Source: Gyromitra esculenta (taxonomy: Eukaryota > Ascomycota > Pezizomycetes > Pezizales > Discinaceae). From it: 64,000 nt of DNA. The notes beneath the pieces were generated by a model. The model saw only the letters and a program-made list of their open reading frames with translations. It was not told where the DNA came from and searched no databases. Positions within the stretch are counted from its first letter, which is position 1; each line of letters opens with the position of its first letter. Location of the stretch: the NCBI GenBank assembly GCA_038503075.1, contig JBCAML010000010.1, positions 992,001 through 1,056,000 of the forward strand, read 5' to 3'. The position numbers were made by a program, and so were the translations under genes. Below are positions 33,211 to 45,823 of this stretch, one piece after another.

Positions 33211-36102
33211 ATGGCCTCCAACGACCAGGCGCAGAGCTCTGTCGAGGAACAAATTCGACAGCTAGGAGACGCACGCGCCCTGGTACTGGCAGACCCCATC
33301 TACTGGACCCAAGTGCTCCATGGGATTCTCCCTATCGTGTCTGGACCGGTTGTCGAGCTGCGGCGCTGGGGAGCTGACTTTCTTGCTGAAACGTTTTCGA
33401 CCCCCGTGGTAGATATCAGCGAGAAGCAGAATCTGGCCGTGACGTGCTTGGACACGATGGTGAGATTGATGGATGAGAAAGAGGCAGGGATTCTGAAGAG
33501 CGTGGTCCAGTGTAGTGCTTCTGTATATCCGCTTATATTCAGATACATGTACGTGCTTTTGCTTCGTCAGTTTGCATTTCGTCCTACCCCAATATCCCCG
33601 TACATTGCAAACTCTGCCTGCGGAAAAGAGCTATTCTGTTCTTTTTTATTCCTTTTTTTATTTGTCAAGAAGACTATTTACTGAGACTCTTCTTGGGGGA
33701 TTTTCTTCTTTTTATTTATTTTTAGATGCAACAACCGAGATGATCAAGCTACATGGGATAAAATGGACGCCATAAAATCGAAGATACTGAGCCTATGGGA
33801 CTCCGGCCCTGTGGGTGTGCGATTAGGTTGTATCAAATTCGTTCAGCGTGTTATATTAGTGCAGTCGAGGGGAGTTACGGATCCTAGAGTGAGTGGTGTT
33901 CTTGCTGCCTTCTTCCCTCCCCTTTCGTCCACTGACCAAATAAATAGCTTGCAGATAGATCAGAGATATCTTTGACTATGGTTCCTACTAATCACCCTAT
34001 ATTATCCCTTCCCGCACTTGACGCAGAAGCTCAAGGTCTACTTGATCGGTTGCTAAGTATTCTTCACGAAGAGCCATGGTTGGTTTTATTATTCTTCCTA
34101 GAAACATTTATATAGTAGATACAGGTATTGATGGTTATGTGTTTGCCATAGTGACCCTACCCTCATCACAGCAACTCTAAACAATCTCTCGGTAATCGTC
34201 AAAACCCGAGCTCCCCTGGCACACAAGATCTTATCTGCTGTAATGTCTTTCAATCCATTGGCTATAGTTGCAAAGGCAAATACCGTAAAAAATCGCCTTA
34301 TGATGCAATGTATGGAGAAAACCGTGCGCATATTGCTACTCAACATAGCCCGGTATGAGATATTGTCTGCTTGTTGCATGCCCGTATTGGAAATGGGATC
34401 ACTGACCTTTTGTTGGTGGTAGTGCAAACCAAAACGGACCATATACAGCTAAGATTTCGCAGCATATACAGAGACTTTCGCAGGCGAAGATAGAAGTTCT
34501 TGAGGAGCTTTCGCGGAAACGGCCGGCCCCACCACAAGAGACGGAGGCTGCAAAGCGTATGAAAGTAGAGAATCAAGTAGTACAACAAGTACAGTCACAA
34601 GCAACAGTCACACCGACGCCGACGCCTCCACCAGCTCCTACTCTATCACAACAGCAAGTTATCACAGGACCCATGTCGTATGCGCAATTGTATACCCTAT
34701 CCACAGATGTAGCTATGACATCATTTGATGGACAGCAATTGCCTATCGATTTAGTGCTTCAGATCATTATCGGTAGTATCTATTCTATGAGCCAGCATAA
34801 CCTTGATGTTGCGATTTCTGTAAGCTACCATGTCACGCATTGCCACGGCCACATGAAGCTAACGTGTATCAGGCCGTAAGAAATCGCTGCACCGCACTTG
34901 CCGCATATGCGCCTCCGGCTCCAGCCCCCACTCCCGCTCCACCTCCAGCTCAAACTAATAAAGTTATTCCGCCGCCGAAAATTGAGGAGATGCAGAATGA
35001 ACCACCGGAGAGTATAGAACCGATAAAGGAAGAAAAAGTAGAGGAGGAAGAAGAGGAAGAAGAGGAAGAACGTGAATTGCTTCAACTGGGAAAATTTAAC
35101 CTTCCACCCCCATCTCCACTTTCCCTGGAGGAAATGCATGAAGTAGGCCTTGAGGCAGTAGAAAGAATGTTTGCAGTCGTGGACCAGTTTGATAAAACGT
35201 CACTCATATCAAGGAAAAGTAAACTGGGAGCAAACAGACTAGCGGCAAGTAACTGGGATAGGGAGGGGTGGATTACTGTCCTTACTAGGCTGGCTACTCG
35301 TGGAATGGGAAGTGCATCTGAAGAGCCCATAATGGCCAAGAAGGAAGAAAATGGAGAAGCACCGTTATCGTCATCACATACTATGGTAGCGCCATCAGCC
35401 TTAAGCACTGCAATTCGCGAAAAACTGTACAACTTCGTCATCGCGGATTTCAGGGGCAGGATGGACGTTGCGGTGTCATGGCTGAACGAGGAGTGGTATA
35501 ATGATCAGGTGATGGCAAGTACGCAGTCGAATAGGGAGCCGCAGTATCGCAAGTGGATGATGAAGGTTATGGATGGAATATTCCCTTTTCTGGAAAGCAA
35601 GGATAGGCTATTTATGAGGCTACTCTCGGAGATCCCGGAGGTCACGGTAGAGCTCATGCAGAAGGTTAAGATGCTGTGCCTTGATCCAGATAGGGCTATG
35701 CTGGGAATTCAAATGCTACAGTTCGTGGACCTTACCTCTTTTGTTATTCGATTATTATTTTTCTTTTTCTTCGCCTGCGTGTGTTGTACAGATCAGCTAA
35801 TCGGGTCTACTTTAGTTATTTGGCGATGCTGAGACCTCCAGTCAGAAACATGTGTATGGACGTCCTGGAGGACTTGTATCAAAACCGTGCGTACCGAATT
35901 CTTTTTTGTTTTAAAAACAAAATAAATATCCTAACTAAATTGTACAGATCACGAAGTTCGCGGTCAAGCACAGAAGCTTCTACAGAAATGGAGACCCGAG
36001 GCACTTGCCGCGATCGACAACGGAGAGCAGAATAAAGCAGGCACTAACGGAAACAACATCACAGCTTTAACACAAAGAAACGGGGCCACGCCAGTAAACT
36101 AA
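33211..36102 (+). CDS. PTA1: mRNA cleavage/polyadenylation scaffold Pta1 (symplekin)
   Basis: Scaffold subunit of the cleavage and polyadenylation factor, joining 3'-end processing to transcription in the nucleus. Eight exons: 33211-33548, 33726-33888, 33948-34078, 34152-34352, 34423-34819, 34873-35720, 35816-35886, 35948-36102; 2304 nt, 767 aa, like yeast Pta1 (785). The N-terminal HEAT-like Symplekin/Pta1 region covers about 1-280 (ELRRWGADFLAETF, VGVRLGCIKFVQRVILVQSR, MVPTNHPILSLPALDAEAQG, FNPLAIVAKANTVKNRLMM). A Pro/Thr linker and acidic run (EEEEEEEEE) separate it from the C-terminal part, which has the LAMLRPPVRNMCMDVLEDLY segment split by intron 6. Intron 6 uses a GTTCGT donor, the same form as P2 intron 2. 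All frames close. Confidence 0.93.
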
Positions 36103-37307
36103 TATTTACTTACCGCTTTTTCACGACAAGAGTAGGGAAAGGGGACCTTTTACCTTGTACTTTTCCTTTTCTTTTCTTTTTTCTTTTTTCTTCTTCCCCC
36201 CTTCTTCGCCTTTCTGTTCTTCTGTAGAAGTCTAGGGAATCGTTTTCTTGAAAAGCATGGTCTGGAGTTATGTTGATTTGATGTCTTGATGGTCCCAGGG
36301 GGAAAATAAGGTGGATGATATGGTGGATACCTTTACTCTTATTATGCTCTTTTCTCAAACCTGATTTGATTGGGGGAGTTTTCTTCTGCAGGGGCAGCAT
36401 GTACCATTATTATTCTTTGCCTTGTAGCAATAGTAACCGGTTAGCCGTGACACGCGTGCGATAAAGCCGAAACTGCGTGAGAGATAGAACAGTTCCCCCC
36501 TTGCAGCTGTAGGTGTTTTATAAACGTCTTCTGGAAGCAGTTTCTGTGACGATAGAAGAAGTTCTCCTCCAGGGATTCGTCGGTAACCGGTAAATTGCAT
36601 CTAGTTTTAATCTGACGCCCAGATCCTGAACGAGCCTCACTGTAGTCATGTATGTGAGTGTATGGAGGCACATAGAGTGCTCGCGCCTTAGTTGGACTGG
36701 CTCAGAGCTCTGCATCCCCCTTGGGCCTGTAAGCTACCAGACAGGTTCCAGCGCGCAGGAGGACTCAGATAGAGATACGCACATACATAAGCGAAAAAAA
36801 GAGTAATGTACGGCAGGATCTCCATCTCTTGCCCATCATCGTCTTCATCTTCCACGTAAATTGCTCGTCCTCTCTGCTGCTCCTACACCACCTGAAAGCT
36901 ATGACGAAACAATTCCAAGAACTGCAGTGTCTACAAGTCCTCCTCCAACACGATATTGGTAAGTCTACCTTTATTACCATCTTCTCTTTCCTCTGCATCT
37001 TATCTTCGCTGCTGTGGCTTCCTCCCCCAGAACATAAATGTCTGTGCGGTGCGAAAGACCATAAATAGTGAAGCGAACAGCAGATCCCAGGAAGTGTGCA
37101 GGTAGGGAAGGAGGGGGCTTACCACTTGCCTGCTTTGCTTTCTTGGGTTGTTGTCTGTTGTCACTGCCAATTACGCACATCTAAACAAATAACAATACAA
37201 GGCGACTTTGGCTGACGCGAGAACTCTCCGACAAATCGAGTTGTTCGGAGAAATAAACAGACGACAGAACTGAAGAAATCTTCCAACTTGAACAGCTTAC
37301 ATCCGGG
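36103..37307. promoter_or_regulatory. intergenic between tandem genes PTA1 and She3-like
   Basis: 1.2 kb. The first 250 bp are T-rich on the sense strand (36118-36220) and fit a PTA1 3' untranslated region; the rest should carry the promoter and leader of the next gene. No gene seen. Confidence 0.5.
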
Positions 37308-38282
37308 ATGAACGGCAACGCACCTACCGGCGACGATGACACGCTGCTGCCGCCCGGCGCCAGGACTCCCGACGGTGGAAATAGCCTCGACGGTCGATTA
37401 ACCCCAGACGGTAGAACGAGCCTCGACGACCGGGACGGGGTCGATTTATCGAATCTTCTATCAACCTCACCGGGGACGAACGGTGACCTATATGATGGCC
37501 TTACGCAGCTGAGTTCGGGTATGGGCAGCAACAGTCTCAGCCGAATCACGACGGGGAAGAGCGGGCGGGTAATTGAGAAGCTTATGGCCGAGAACGACCG
37601 ATTGAAGAGGGACCTGAAGACGCAAACCACAGCAAGGGAAGAGGAACGGAAGGAAAAGGAGGCAATAAGGTCCTCAAGGGATTCGCTACAAAGTACGAAC
37701 GAAAACCTGATACACCAGACCAATGTCGATAAGACTTCACTTGCCCGAAAGGACCGGAAGATCGAGGAATTGAAAGCGGAGAAAGATCGAGAGACAGCAA
37801 GACGGATGGATGCAGACTCGAGTCTCAATGAGCTTGTCCGACAGAGCGACGTGAAGGTCCAGGAGCTAAAGACTACGCTGAGTCAAGAGACAGCAGAAAG
37901 AAAAAAGGCGGTGAACCAATACGAAGTCCTTCAACAAAGTTGGAAACATCTAGATGAAGGTTATCGGACTAGAGTCGATAGGTTACGAGCAGAACTCGAA
38001 GCTCTACAAATGGAACGGGAGCGGGATCACCAGCTACTGAAGCGGCTCGAGGTCACTATTGAGCAACAGCGACAAGAAGTCGATAAGCTACGGGTTGCAA
38101 AAAATCGAATCGCGGAGAAGTGTGAGAAGACTATGGTTGAGGCGGAGAGGGGAATCGCAGAAATAAGGGAGAAAGCCGAAGCCACCGAGAGAAACACGAC
38201 GGAAACGCTGATCGACGCAAAGGAGACACTTGGAAAGCTACGACATGTCATGGCAGTCCAAAGGGATCTGCGGACAAGTTAG
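37308..38282 (+). CDS. She3-like coiled-coil protein
   Basis: Single exon, 324 aa. After a disordered N-terminus (about 1-85) the protein is one long coiled coil: GRVIEKLMAENDRLKRDLKT, STNENLIHQTNVDKTSLARK, DRKIEELKAEKDRE and onward to the end. The GRVIEKL..ENDRLKRDL and VDKTSLARKDRKIEELK segments are typical of the family annotated in filamentous fungi as SWI5-dependent HO expression protein 3. In budding yeast She3 links She2-bound mRNA to the myosin Myo4; filamentous fungi lack HO regulation of that sort, so the role here may be a more general myosin or cargo adaptor. No membrane segment. Assignment is from motif recognition in a coiled coil, which is easier to mistake than a globular domain. 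Confidence 0.7.
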   Translation: MNGNAPTGDDDTLLPPGARTPDGGNSLDGRLTPDGRTSLDDRDGVDLSNLLSTSPGTNGDLYDGLTQLSSGMGSNSLSRITTGKSGRVIEKLMAENDRLKRDLKTQTTAREEERKEKEAIRSSRDSLQSTNENLIHQTNVDKTSLARKDRKIEELKAEKDRETARRMDADSSLNELVRQSDVKVQELKTTLSQETAERKKAVNQYEVLQQSWKHLDEGYRTRVDRLRAELEALQMERERDHQLLKRLEVTIEQQRQEVDKLRVAKNRIAEKCEKTMVEAERGIAEIREKAEATERNTTETLIDAKETLGKLRHVMAVQRDLRTS

Positions 38283-40374
38283 GGGCTTTCTAGAGCAGTG
38301 TGTAATATGCGGTGCTACTCGGTGACCGATGTAGGAGTTTCGTTGCTGTTGTGGGTTACTAGTGCTACGTTTGCGCTTAGGATGGGATCTGGTAGTTTTC
38401 ATGCTGGTACAGACCGGTTCTGCAGAATTGAATAGTCAGCCAGGGCATTGGAGCGATGTTGGGCTGGACAACGCACAAAATGGAGTTCTCTTTGTTTTCC
38501 TTTTCTTTCTTTTTGGTTATCGAATGAAATAACAAAACAACTGAGGTCGGGAGGAGGGGGGGAGTTGTTGCATCGGAGCCGGAGGGGATTGCGTTGGTGT
38601 TTTGCCTTTTGCGTTTGCATGCTTGATGGTTTTTACTTCTTAGGTACCTAGATTGCATGGAGCTGTGCATTTGAGGTGGGGATGATATCAATTTATACCT
38701 GTACCATAGACGAGGCGAATGTTCTGATTGGGATATTTCAGGGTTTGTTCCGGTCTTGTTTTATGTGTCTGTGTTCCTTCACATTATATCTTTCAGTAAT
38801 TGTTAGCTTTTTCTTTCTCTTTTCATTGACTATTCTTGTTATATACTGGTATCCCTCTTCTTCTTTCTATTGATCTTGCCCTGTCTCTTTATCTCTGTTT
38901 TTCTTGGTGTTGATCTCTGCCCTGCCATCGAACCTTTCTGCAGTCTATGTTTTTCTTTGTAACCATGGTGGCCTACTATGTTTAACTTTGTCTTTCTTCG
39001 CAAAATATTTATTGATTTAAGTGCATGTAAGTTGTGCAGAGCGAGCCTCGTGGTATTCGTTTTCCCAGGTTTCATCGATAGATCTTTCCCCTAAAAGGTA
39101 TCAGCATCAATTCGCTTTGTCGGACGCTTTAGGCTATATTGCCTCCTCAATCGGCTACCAACCTATTCCAGTAGCCTTATACGACGTTTTCCATGGCCAA
39201 TGAAATTCGATCACAAAAAATCACTCGGTTGATAACCAAAAACGTTCGTTGCATACTCCGGTTGTTTGCACCAACGCCTGAGGATTCTCTACGCCATAAA
39301 TAACTGGCTATGAATTACCTGCCCAAGTAGCTAGAAAAGCTAACCAATAATGAACTACTAATTAGCGCTTATTAGTTTCCGTTGAAGCGACTACATGCGT
39401 GTAACTAAATGTAGCAGCAGGACTTCTGGTCCCTCTAGAGCCAATTCTGGGTGTGTGATGTAACTGAGGGCACGATGAGTCCCATCCAAAATAAACTGAA
39501 CGAAGAGAAGAAAACACGAAAAATTTGATGGTGCCTGTAGAAAGTGGGTATAATTCTCCCGATAGCTCAAAAAGGGGAGCTTTGATTTTATTAATTTTAA
39601 TTTTTTTGAATTGCTGGAAAATTCGTCACACTCCTAGTTTCGTCATATGTCTAGGGGCGACTCTACTTGTGAAAAGTACTGAAAACATCCGTTTTAGGCC
39701 TGGTGAAGAGATCAATATCTGCTATGTGGGACGAGTGATGGATACTATACGATTCCAGGGGACTATGCGATCGATTACATGTAGTAAAAGGTTGGGTTTT
39801 CTATCACCACGATTAGATGCCTCCTCTAAGTATTTCAAGTTTTTAGGATGGGGGTCTGCTGGATCAAGTGGATCTGACGCCTTTGTTAATATTTAGAAAG
39901 TATTGCGAATGATTTGGAGTTTTCCACATGCAGTATATAAAATTATGTTTTAGGGGGGGGAAGTATTATAAATTCATGCAGTGTAGAATACTCATTGGCG
40001 CTAAAGTAATCTTGGGAGTTGCAAATAAGCTTCACAGGGGTAAGAATCAGCATTTGATAAGTGATAAAGGTGGGGGTTTGATCAGCGCCAAGACGGATAA
40101 GGCGTCCAACGACAAACCCCGCCAAACGCTAACTACCTTGAGAGCTTTCACCAACGCGTTTACTTTGCAACAACACCCATCTCAGGTCACCACTGATTTC
40201 CACACTTTCTCCATTTTGGTTTCCCCTCGGTGAAGCAGTGTAACAGTTTGGCCTGTATTGTTATATCTGACTCCCTCTCTCTTGCTTGTTCCTATATTCC
40301 ACCCGAGGTTTTGTTTGGCCATTTGAGAGAGTCCTTTAAGCAGTTGACGCCTAAAAACTGTGTTCTTCGCTGCC
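38283..40374. other. intergenic, no gene seen
   Basis: 2.1 kb between two plus-strand genes. The first 650 bp are T-rich on the sense strand, especially 38740-38920, and fit a 3' untranslated region. A motif copy lies at 39211-39227. The 123-codon open frame at 39525-39896 is judged spurious. Confidence 0.5.
39211..39227 (+). repeat. dispersed motif TCAY-N6-TCACTCG, copy 7
   Basis: Reads TCACAAAAAATCACTCG. Intergenic. Confidence 0.55.
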
Positions 40375-43300
40375 ATGGAGCACCCCCAAGGCCGCAACGT
40401 AGTCGTCACAATTCGCACGGTAGGTTTGAGCTTTTGGTTCTGACTCTCTAGGGAGATATTGAACTCTCAGACATTGACAGTAGACGTTGATAATTTAGGT
40501 TTTCGAATACGGCCCGGAAGCTGTGGACAGCATTATCAAAAAATTCAAGCAAGTTGATCCATGTATTTGTTTTACTCTAGGTATTAACAAGTTATAGGGA
40601 AAAGCAATACTCCAACCATGTAGAATGTAGATTCAACCCCATGAATCAAGTGAAGACTCCCGGGAATGCATATTGCAAAAGGTAAAAGCTAACTTAGGAT
40701 TAGTCGTTTGTTTTGGAAGGCGATAGTGGCCATTCAGAGATTGCATTCTACGAGTTTATGGAATTGATCCAGAAGGAGATCGATGCCGAGACAAGGAGAC
40801 GTCGTCAGCCGAAGGTGAGCAGTTCTCTCTCCCTCCCAATTCACACAACTGCTAAATGAACATTAGGAATACGCACCTATTCGTCGCTCCAAGCTTACAC
40901 AACTCAATTCATCTGCCATCGTATGGAGTGAACTAGAGGACGAGGATCAAAGGAATCCCAGGAGTAAGAATGGTGGAATAGTACGTTTAGTCACTCTCCT
41001 CGCGGTTTACAGAAATGTCACTTCTATAAATTTGGTAATAATCCTATAACAGATGTCTTCAAATGATCCAAAATATACTCAAAAAATGATGCCCTTATCA
41101 TTTATGCCATCGGATCTAACTGCTAACTACAAACTCACTGAATTTTGGGAACCGCAAATCAACAAAGTAGATTTCACTGCGATGTTACATCTACATGGGG
41201 GCCGGCCTCTTACTGTTGAGATCGCAAAAGTGTGTAATTGCGCAGTCTACCCGAATTGGGAAAAGAGAAACGTCAAAATTGGTGCCAACAGTCGTGCGAG
41301 CATTGAACGCGCTCTAAGAAAACTCAGAAAAATCGAGGAGCTCTTTGTAAGTGATAATCGGTATTAAGAGGATGGCTTGGACGCTCGTGCTGACTACAAG
41401 CAGAAACGTGGATTTGAACCATTCTCTGTAACCCTCGTTCACCCTGAGGATAAAAAAAAATTTGAATTCAAACTTGTCGCGCTAGATAGGCAAGGGGAAT
41501 TGGAGAGAACGACAGTTTTTCCGCCTTCATCCAAGTGGTATAGATACCCCACTGACAAGCTATTCCTTACCCGTATGATGGAATACTCTCCACTCAAGGA
41601 ACGGTTTATGCCCTGCCCGATTGATGTAGGGCCACCTTCCTGGGCAGCAGACGCTGAGCATGGACCTGAACCATACGATTGGATCAACTATACATTCGAC
41701 GGCTGGGGGAGTGTAGATATGAATACTTTGCTCGCAGCGCCTAAACCGAGTTCTGAGGATGGTTCGGGTGGCGAAGATAATCTTGATCTTTCAAGGTTTG
41801 AACCTGAAGATCTTGTTGGTCAATATAATACACCAAGAGATGCTCAAATGGATCCTTTGGGCTTCTCTAGGGGCGATGAAACTTCGCGTGGCTATCAATC
41901 TAGTTTAGTACAGTCCAGGGCCGATGGCGGATTCAATCTGGGTAATCGCCCGCCTAGTGTGGATGATGGCCTCCCTGCAGCCTCACGCCCCATGGGCGGC
42001 ATTATTCGCGTCCCTAGAGCTAGAGCTGGCAAAGAACTGGTTCTCAAGGCGGACATAAGGGATTCTTATGATAGACCAACGGGATATCAAACTGGAGACA
42101 ATAGTCGCCCTAAGGCTGAAGTCAGTAGCAGCTATAATGATCTTGCCACTCTACAATTTGATTTCCCCAAACCGTCCAGCATGCCAATCGCTTCTAACAC
42201 TGACAGCGAGGAATTGGAGCGGGAGCGTAAGCCCGTTGAAAAACATCTTGGAAGTGGAATTGAACTTTCCGCTAGACCGCCACCCACCGTTTCTAGCAAA
42301 TTTAGCGGCTACTCTGATAGGCTTGTTGAACCTAAAGAGATGGAACCTACTGTCACACGCACTGTCAGGAAACCGAGGGAGAGAAAACCAAGATCGGAAA
42401 GTGAGACTACCGACGAGAGCTCTGGGCCATCCGAAAAGAAAGAACAAGTCTCGGAATTGGAAACTCGGAGGATTCTAAGAGCTATGAGACAGAAGGCACC
42501 CTCTCGTAAAAAGCTACACGATGGAAATGACGACAGTCAAAGGTTTTATATACTTGAAATATTATGTTAGAAACATAAATGCTAACAGCTCGTTTAGACT
42601 GCAGAGGCATAACAATACGAGACTTCATGAAGTTTTTACCGAATGGTGAGATCTGGGTTGTCTAACTGAGAAAAAAGTGATTTGCTAAAATATCGACAGT
42701 TTGGACCATGTTCGTTCCTGGCATGGTAGAGTTATCTTTGAACTCAAGTAAGTTCCTACCTTTAAAATCGCTGAATATATGTTTTAACTTTTGAAAGCCT
42801 AGGCCGCGTCGTCATGGTGAATGTGCCCAAGGCAATCTCCAAAGTCACCATAGATTGGACTGAATGGGAGAATACATTGGAGAAAACGAATGAAATACGC
42901 ACAGTTTTTACTGATATGTATGATTATTTATCCCATATCGCCCGGTAATATCTTATTAGTGCTGATATTTTATCTAGGGTTAGCTCTGAATTCTATGATA
43001 CAGAGTTTATCTGCGGATTGAAAATGAGTAGGGCAGAAATGCTTTTTTCTCCAGATCGCCTCCAGAAGAAAGTCACATATGAGTTCCATTGCATCCATAA
43101 GGGAAAACATCGGTACTACTTTTTCCCTCGTCATTTATAATCCTTTTTTAATGACTGACACTTTATTGGATAGCATTATGGAGGTCGATGCGCGAACCTT
43201 TGAATATACCATCTATGGCGACATTCAAAATTTTGGCACTGTTCATTGGGTTTGTCCTCTTAGGTTTGTATAGTCTCTTGATTCTTACGCCCTAAATTTT

Positions 43301-44006
43301 ACTAATTTAGTATCATTAGGGCCTGGGATTCTAGATATAATCTGTCTGGCGCGAAAATTATTCTCAATGAAACCCCTGTTTTTAAGAGCTTACTCGAGAG
43401 CCTTTATATCCCGTATGTGTCTTAGCAAGGTTCTCATATTCCTTAGATATTGATAAAAAGTTTAGGGGCGACTCTAAAATACCCGACATCAGTTTTCTCG
43501 TGAGGGGTAGAGACTTCCATGTCAACAGAATTGTCGTGAAACGACAGACACGACGTAAGGCGCTAGTGGGCAATGTTACTTTGGACAATGACATCGACCT
43601 CGTAGTGACGGAGGTTCAAGAGATGGTCATTCAGCGCCATAAATATGTACAAGAGCAATTTAGGGCTATGGCCAGAGACAGGTAAGATAAAATCTTTCCA
43701 TTCCTTAGTACTATTCTTCCCGTCAGATGATATAACTCACGGCCCGAAATTTATTTTAGAATATCCATGATACGTGCAGGATTACTCTATTATAAGTTCT
43801 CTTTGGTTCCGAACAGGATCGAAAAAGCCCTACAGCAGAATCTTGACCTTGAGATTGGCGATGAGGTGAATTGGAAGACGGAAGAATTGATCGGCAGCCT
43901 TGAGACGGGGACGATGCTCCCAGGGCTTCGATCGCTCAGCAATACCATCCTTAGGAGAATCGATGATATTGGATACAACAACTCAATTGCGATTTCAGAA
44001 GAATAA
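40375..44006 (+). CDS. large intron-rich protein, family not recognised
   Basis: I rebuilt 15 exons: 40375-40419, 40499-40522, 40581-40681, 40727-40814, 40867-40980, 41053-41346, 41404-42542, 42598-42645, 42700-42747, 42798-42917, 42978-43112, 43174-43263, 43320-43412, 43466-43681, 43760-44006; 2802 nt, 933 aa. Frames close throughout and most introns are 45-80 nt. A segment RPLTVEIAKVCNCAVYPNWE and IGANSRASIERALRKLRKIE looks like a KH-type RNA-binding fold (inference). Residues 330-600 are low-complexity. The C-terminal third is again folded: LDHVRSWHGRVIFELNLGRV, FEYTIYGDIQNFGTVHWVCP, RGRDFHVNRIVVKRQTRRKA. The first two introns are least sure: intron 2 is read as 40523-40580 since a 28-nt alternative is too short. 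An in-frame TAA at 41365 lies inside a normal 57-nt intron. No homologue named; function unknown. Confidence 0.78.
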
Positions 44007-44558
44007 TAATAGTTGTCTGAATAAGTTTTCAGGTATATTGATGCTTGGAAATACACTATCATACCTATGAATTGGCAATCGTACATGTGGTCCTCGGTCT
44101 CTTCATCTTGGAATGCGGTATTCTTTTGTGCCACTAGCGCAATTTCTGAGAGATCTCCTTTATGCATGATACCTAGCGTACACGTAGTAATGGTCACGAC
44201 AGTTGAGAGTAGTTTTAGGTGAATGTTACAATTATACCATTACTAAAATTTCATGACATCTTGGCTTGAATCTTACATATAGTTACCGTATCTTCTATTG
44301 TAGATAAAGTGATTTCATCCTCTTAATCCTCAAGTGTTTGTAGGGCTACATGTAGAGACTTAGGATACGTGTAAATGATGGCCTATAAGTTAGATATAAA
44401 CTAATGACCCATAACTTGAAACTCTTGATAGCGATACCATTGAAGTGCGTGTTTATTAATAAAAAATAATTTTTAGATTGACAAATTTATTACGCCACGG
44501 CTGCTTTGGAATCTTGTGTGGCTAATGAACAAATAAATAATCATGTTATAACTTATAT

Positions 44559-44575
44559 TCATACAAGATCACTCG
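44559..44575 (+). repeat. dispersed motif TCAY-N6-TCACTCG, copy 8
   Basis: Reads TCATACAAGATCACTCG. Intergenic. Confidence 0.5.
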
Positions 44576-45225
44576 ATGGCCTGGAACTGTCTAGGGATTA
44601 TCTTGAGCATTTTACCCGATCTCGAGAGACCTCTAAATTTTTGTTATCTGCCGTGTCATCTAAGCAAAGCTGTGATTGGTCGAGATAGTGTTTTAGTATG
44701 CGCAGCGAATAGTTATACTAGAGACTCGATCGCTGTCTCTGGTATCGCGGAGACAAAGCGCCAGAAATGCGAGACTTGCCCGGCGTCCGAAACACCAAAG
44801 CCCACGAAGGATCTAATATTTACATGAAGATAATATCTGGAACAATCTAGGGGTGGGCGGCGGTAGACGCCCCTGCGCCCGTTGCTAGATGTGTCTCCTC
44901 CGTAGCTTGTAGACAAGATAACGAGCTTTTACTAAACGCCCTTGGTATAAATAATAATAAATTAGACGGCAATCAGAAGATCATTTAGTATTGAGTAAGA
45001 CGAGTCTTCGATTTCGTCTGTATGTAAAACTTACCGCAACCGGACGAATCTATAATTCAAGTTTCTGTTGGCTTTGCTGACTTTTTAATAACAAGCTTCA
45101 CAGGGAATAGGTTTTGTTTTAGTTTGTGCTTCAAGAGTATCATAGCCTACGGGTTGCATGTATGTAGTACCTACTATATAAATAGATAAATAATCACGTG
45201 AGATAAACATATCTATCCATTGAAT

Positions 45226-45242
45226 TCACGAAATATCACTCG
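45226..45242 (+). repeat. dispersed motif TCAY-N6-TCACTCG, copy 9
   Basis: Reads TCACGAAATATCACTCG, the form closest to the consensus. Intergenic. Confidence 0.55.
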
Positions 45243-45823
45243 ATCGTATCTATAGCGAACTAGAACTGCGGTTTAAGGAGAGAGGAGAGTAAAGGGGGTT
45301 ATCCCATTCCGAGGCAGACACAAGTTCAAATATTTGTTAGTTGCGTAATTACAGATTCGTCAAGTGAAAAAAAGTAAATAATATATAGAACTTTCCTTCC
45401 CAGAAAAAAGACTTGAAGAGTAAAACCCCGAATCCAAAACGTCACCGATAAAATAGTATAAAAACAATGCCAACGCCGTCAGTCCATAGCCAAGCCTATA
45501 TCGAGCCACGAAGATATCCTCCAACTCTGATTTTGGAAACCCTCACTCAAGTTCATAACCTTTTTGCCGTAGGCCCAGCTGCCTGATTGTCCTATAGTGA
45601 CAAAAAACACTGAACTAAGATAGCAGCACTATACTATTCCGAGACATGGATCTGTCTGCACTCTGCTGCTGGCTGTCACTTAGTTAATAGAGCCTGTGAA
45701 ATTTTCTCCTGTCAATAGTTCCCTCATTATAGTTCCCCTTAAATCTATTACTCTGTTGACCTTTGTACTGATCTATTCAGAAATTTAGCATCTAGCTCAA
45801 AAGTAGAGCCTTTAGTGATGTAT

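Larger units (their letters stand above)
44007..45823. other. convergent intergenic region, no gene seen
   Basis: 1.8 kb of AT-rich sequence between convergent genes, with two motif copies (44559-44575 and 45226-45242) in the same orientation. Short open frames at 44506-44827 are not supported. Confidence 0.5.

Noticed and set aside
39525..39896. 123-codon open frame
   Set aside because: No recognisable sequence character and no neighbours that would splice to it.
41347..41403. In-frame TAA at 41365 dividing the 933-aa gene, or a 24-nt ultrashort intron
   Set aside because: A normal 57-nt intron fits: GTAAGT donor, GCTGAC branch-like site, CAG acceptor, phase 0 on both sides. No pseudogene, readthrough or tiny intron is needed.
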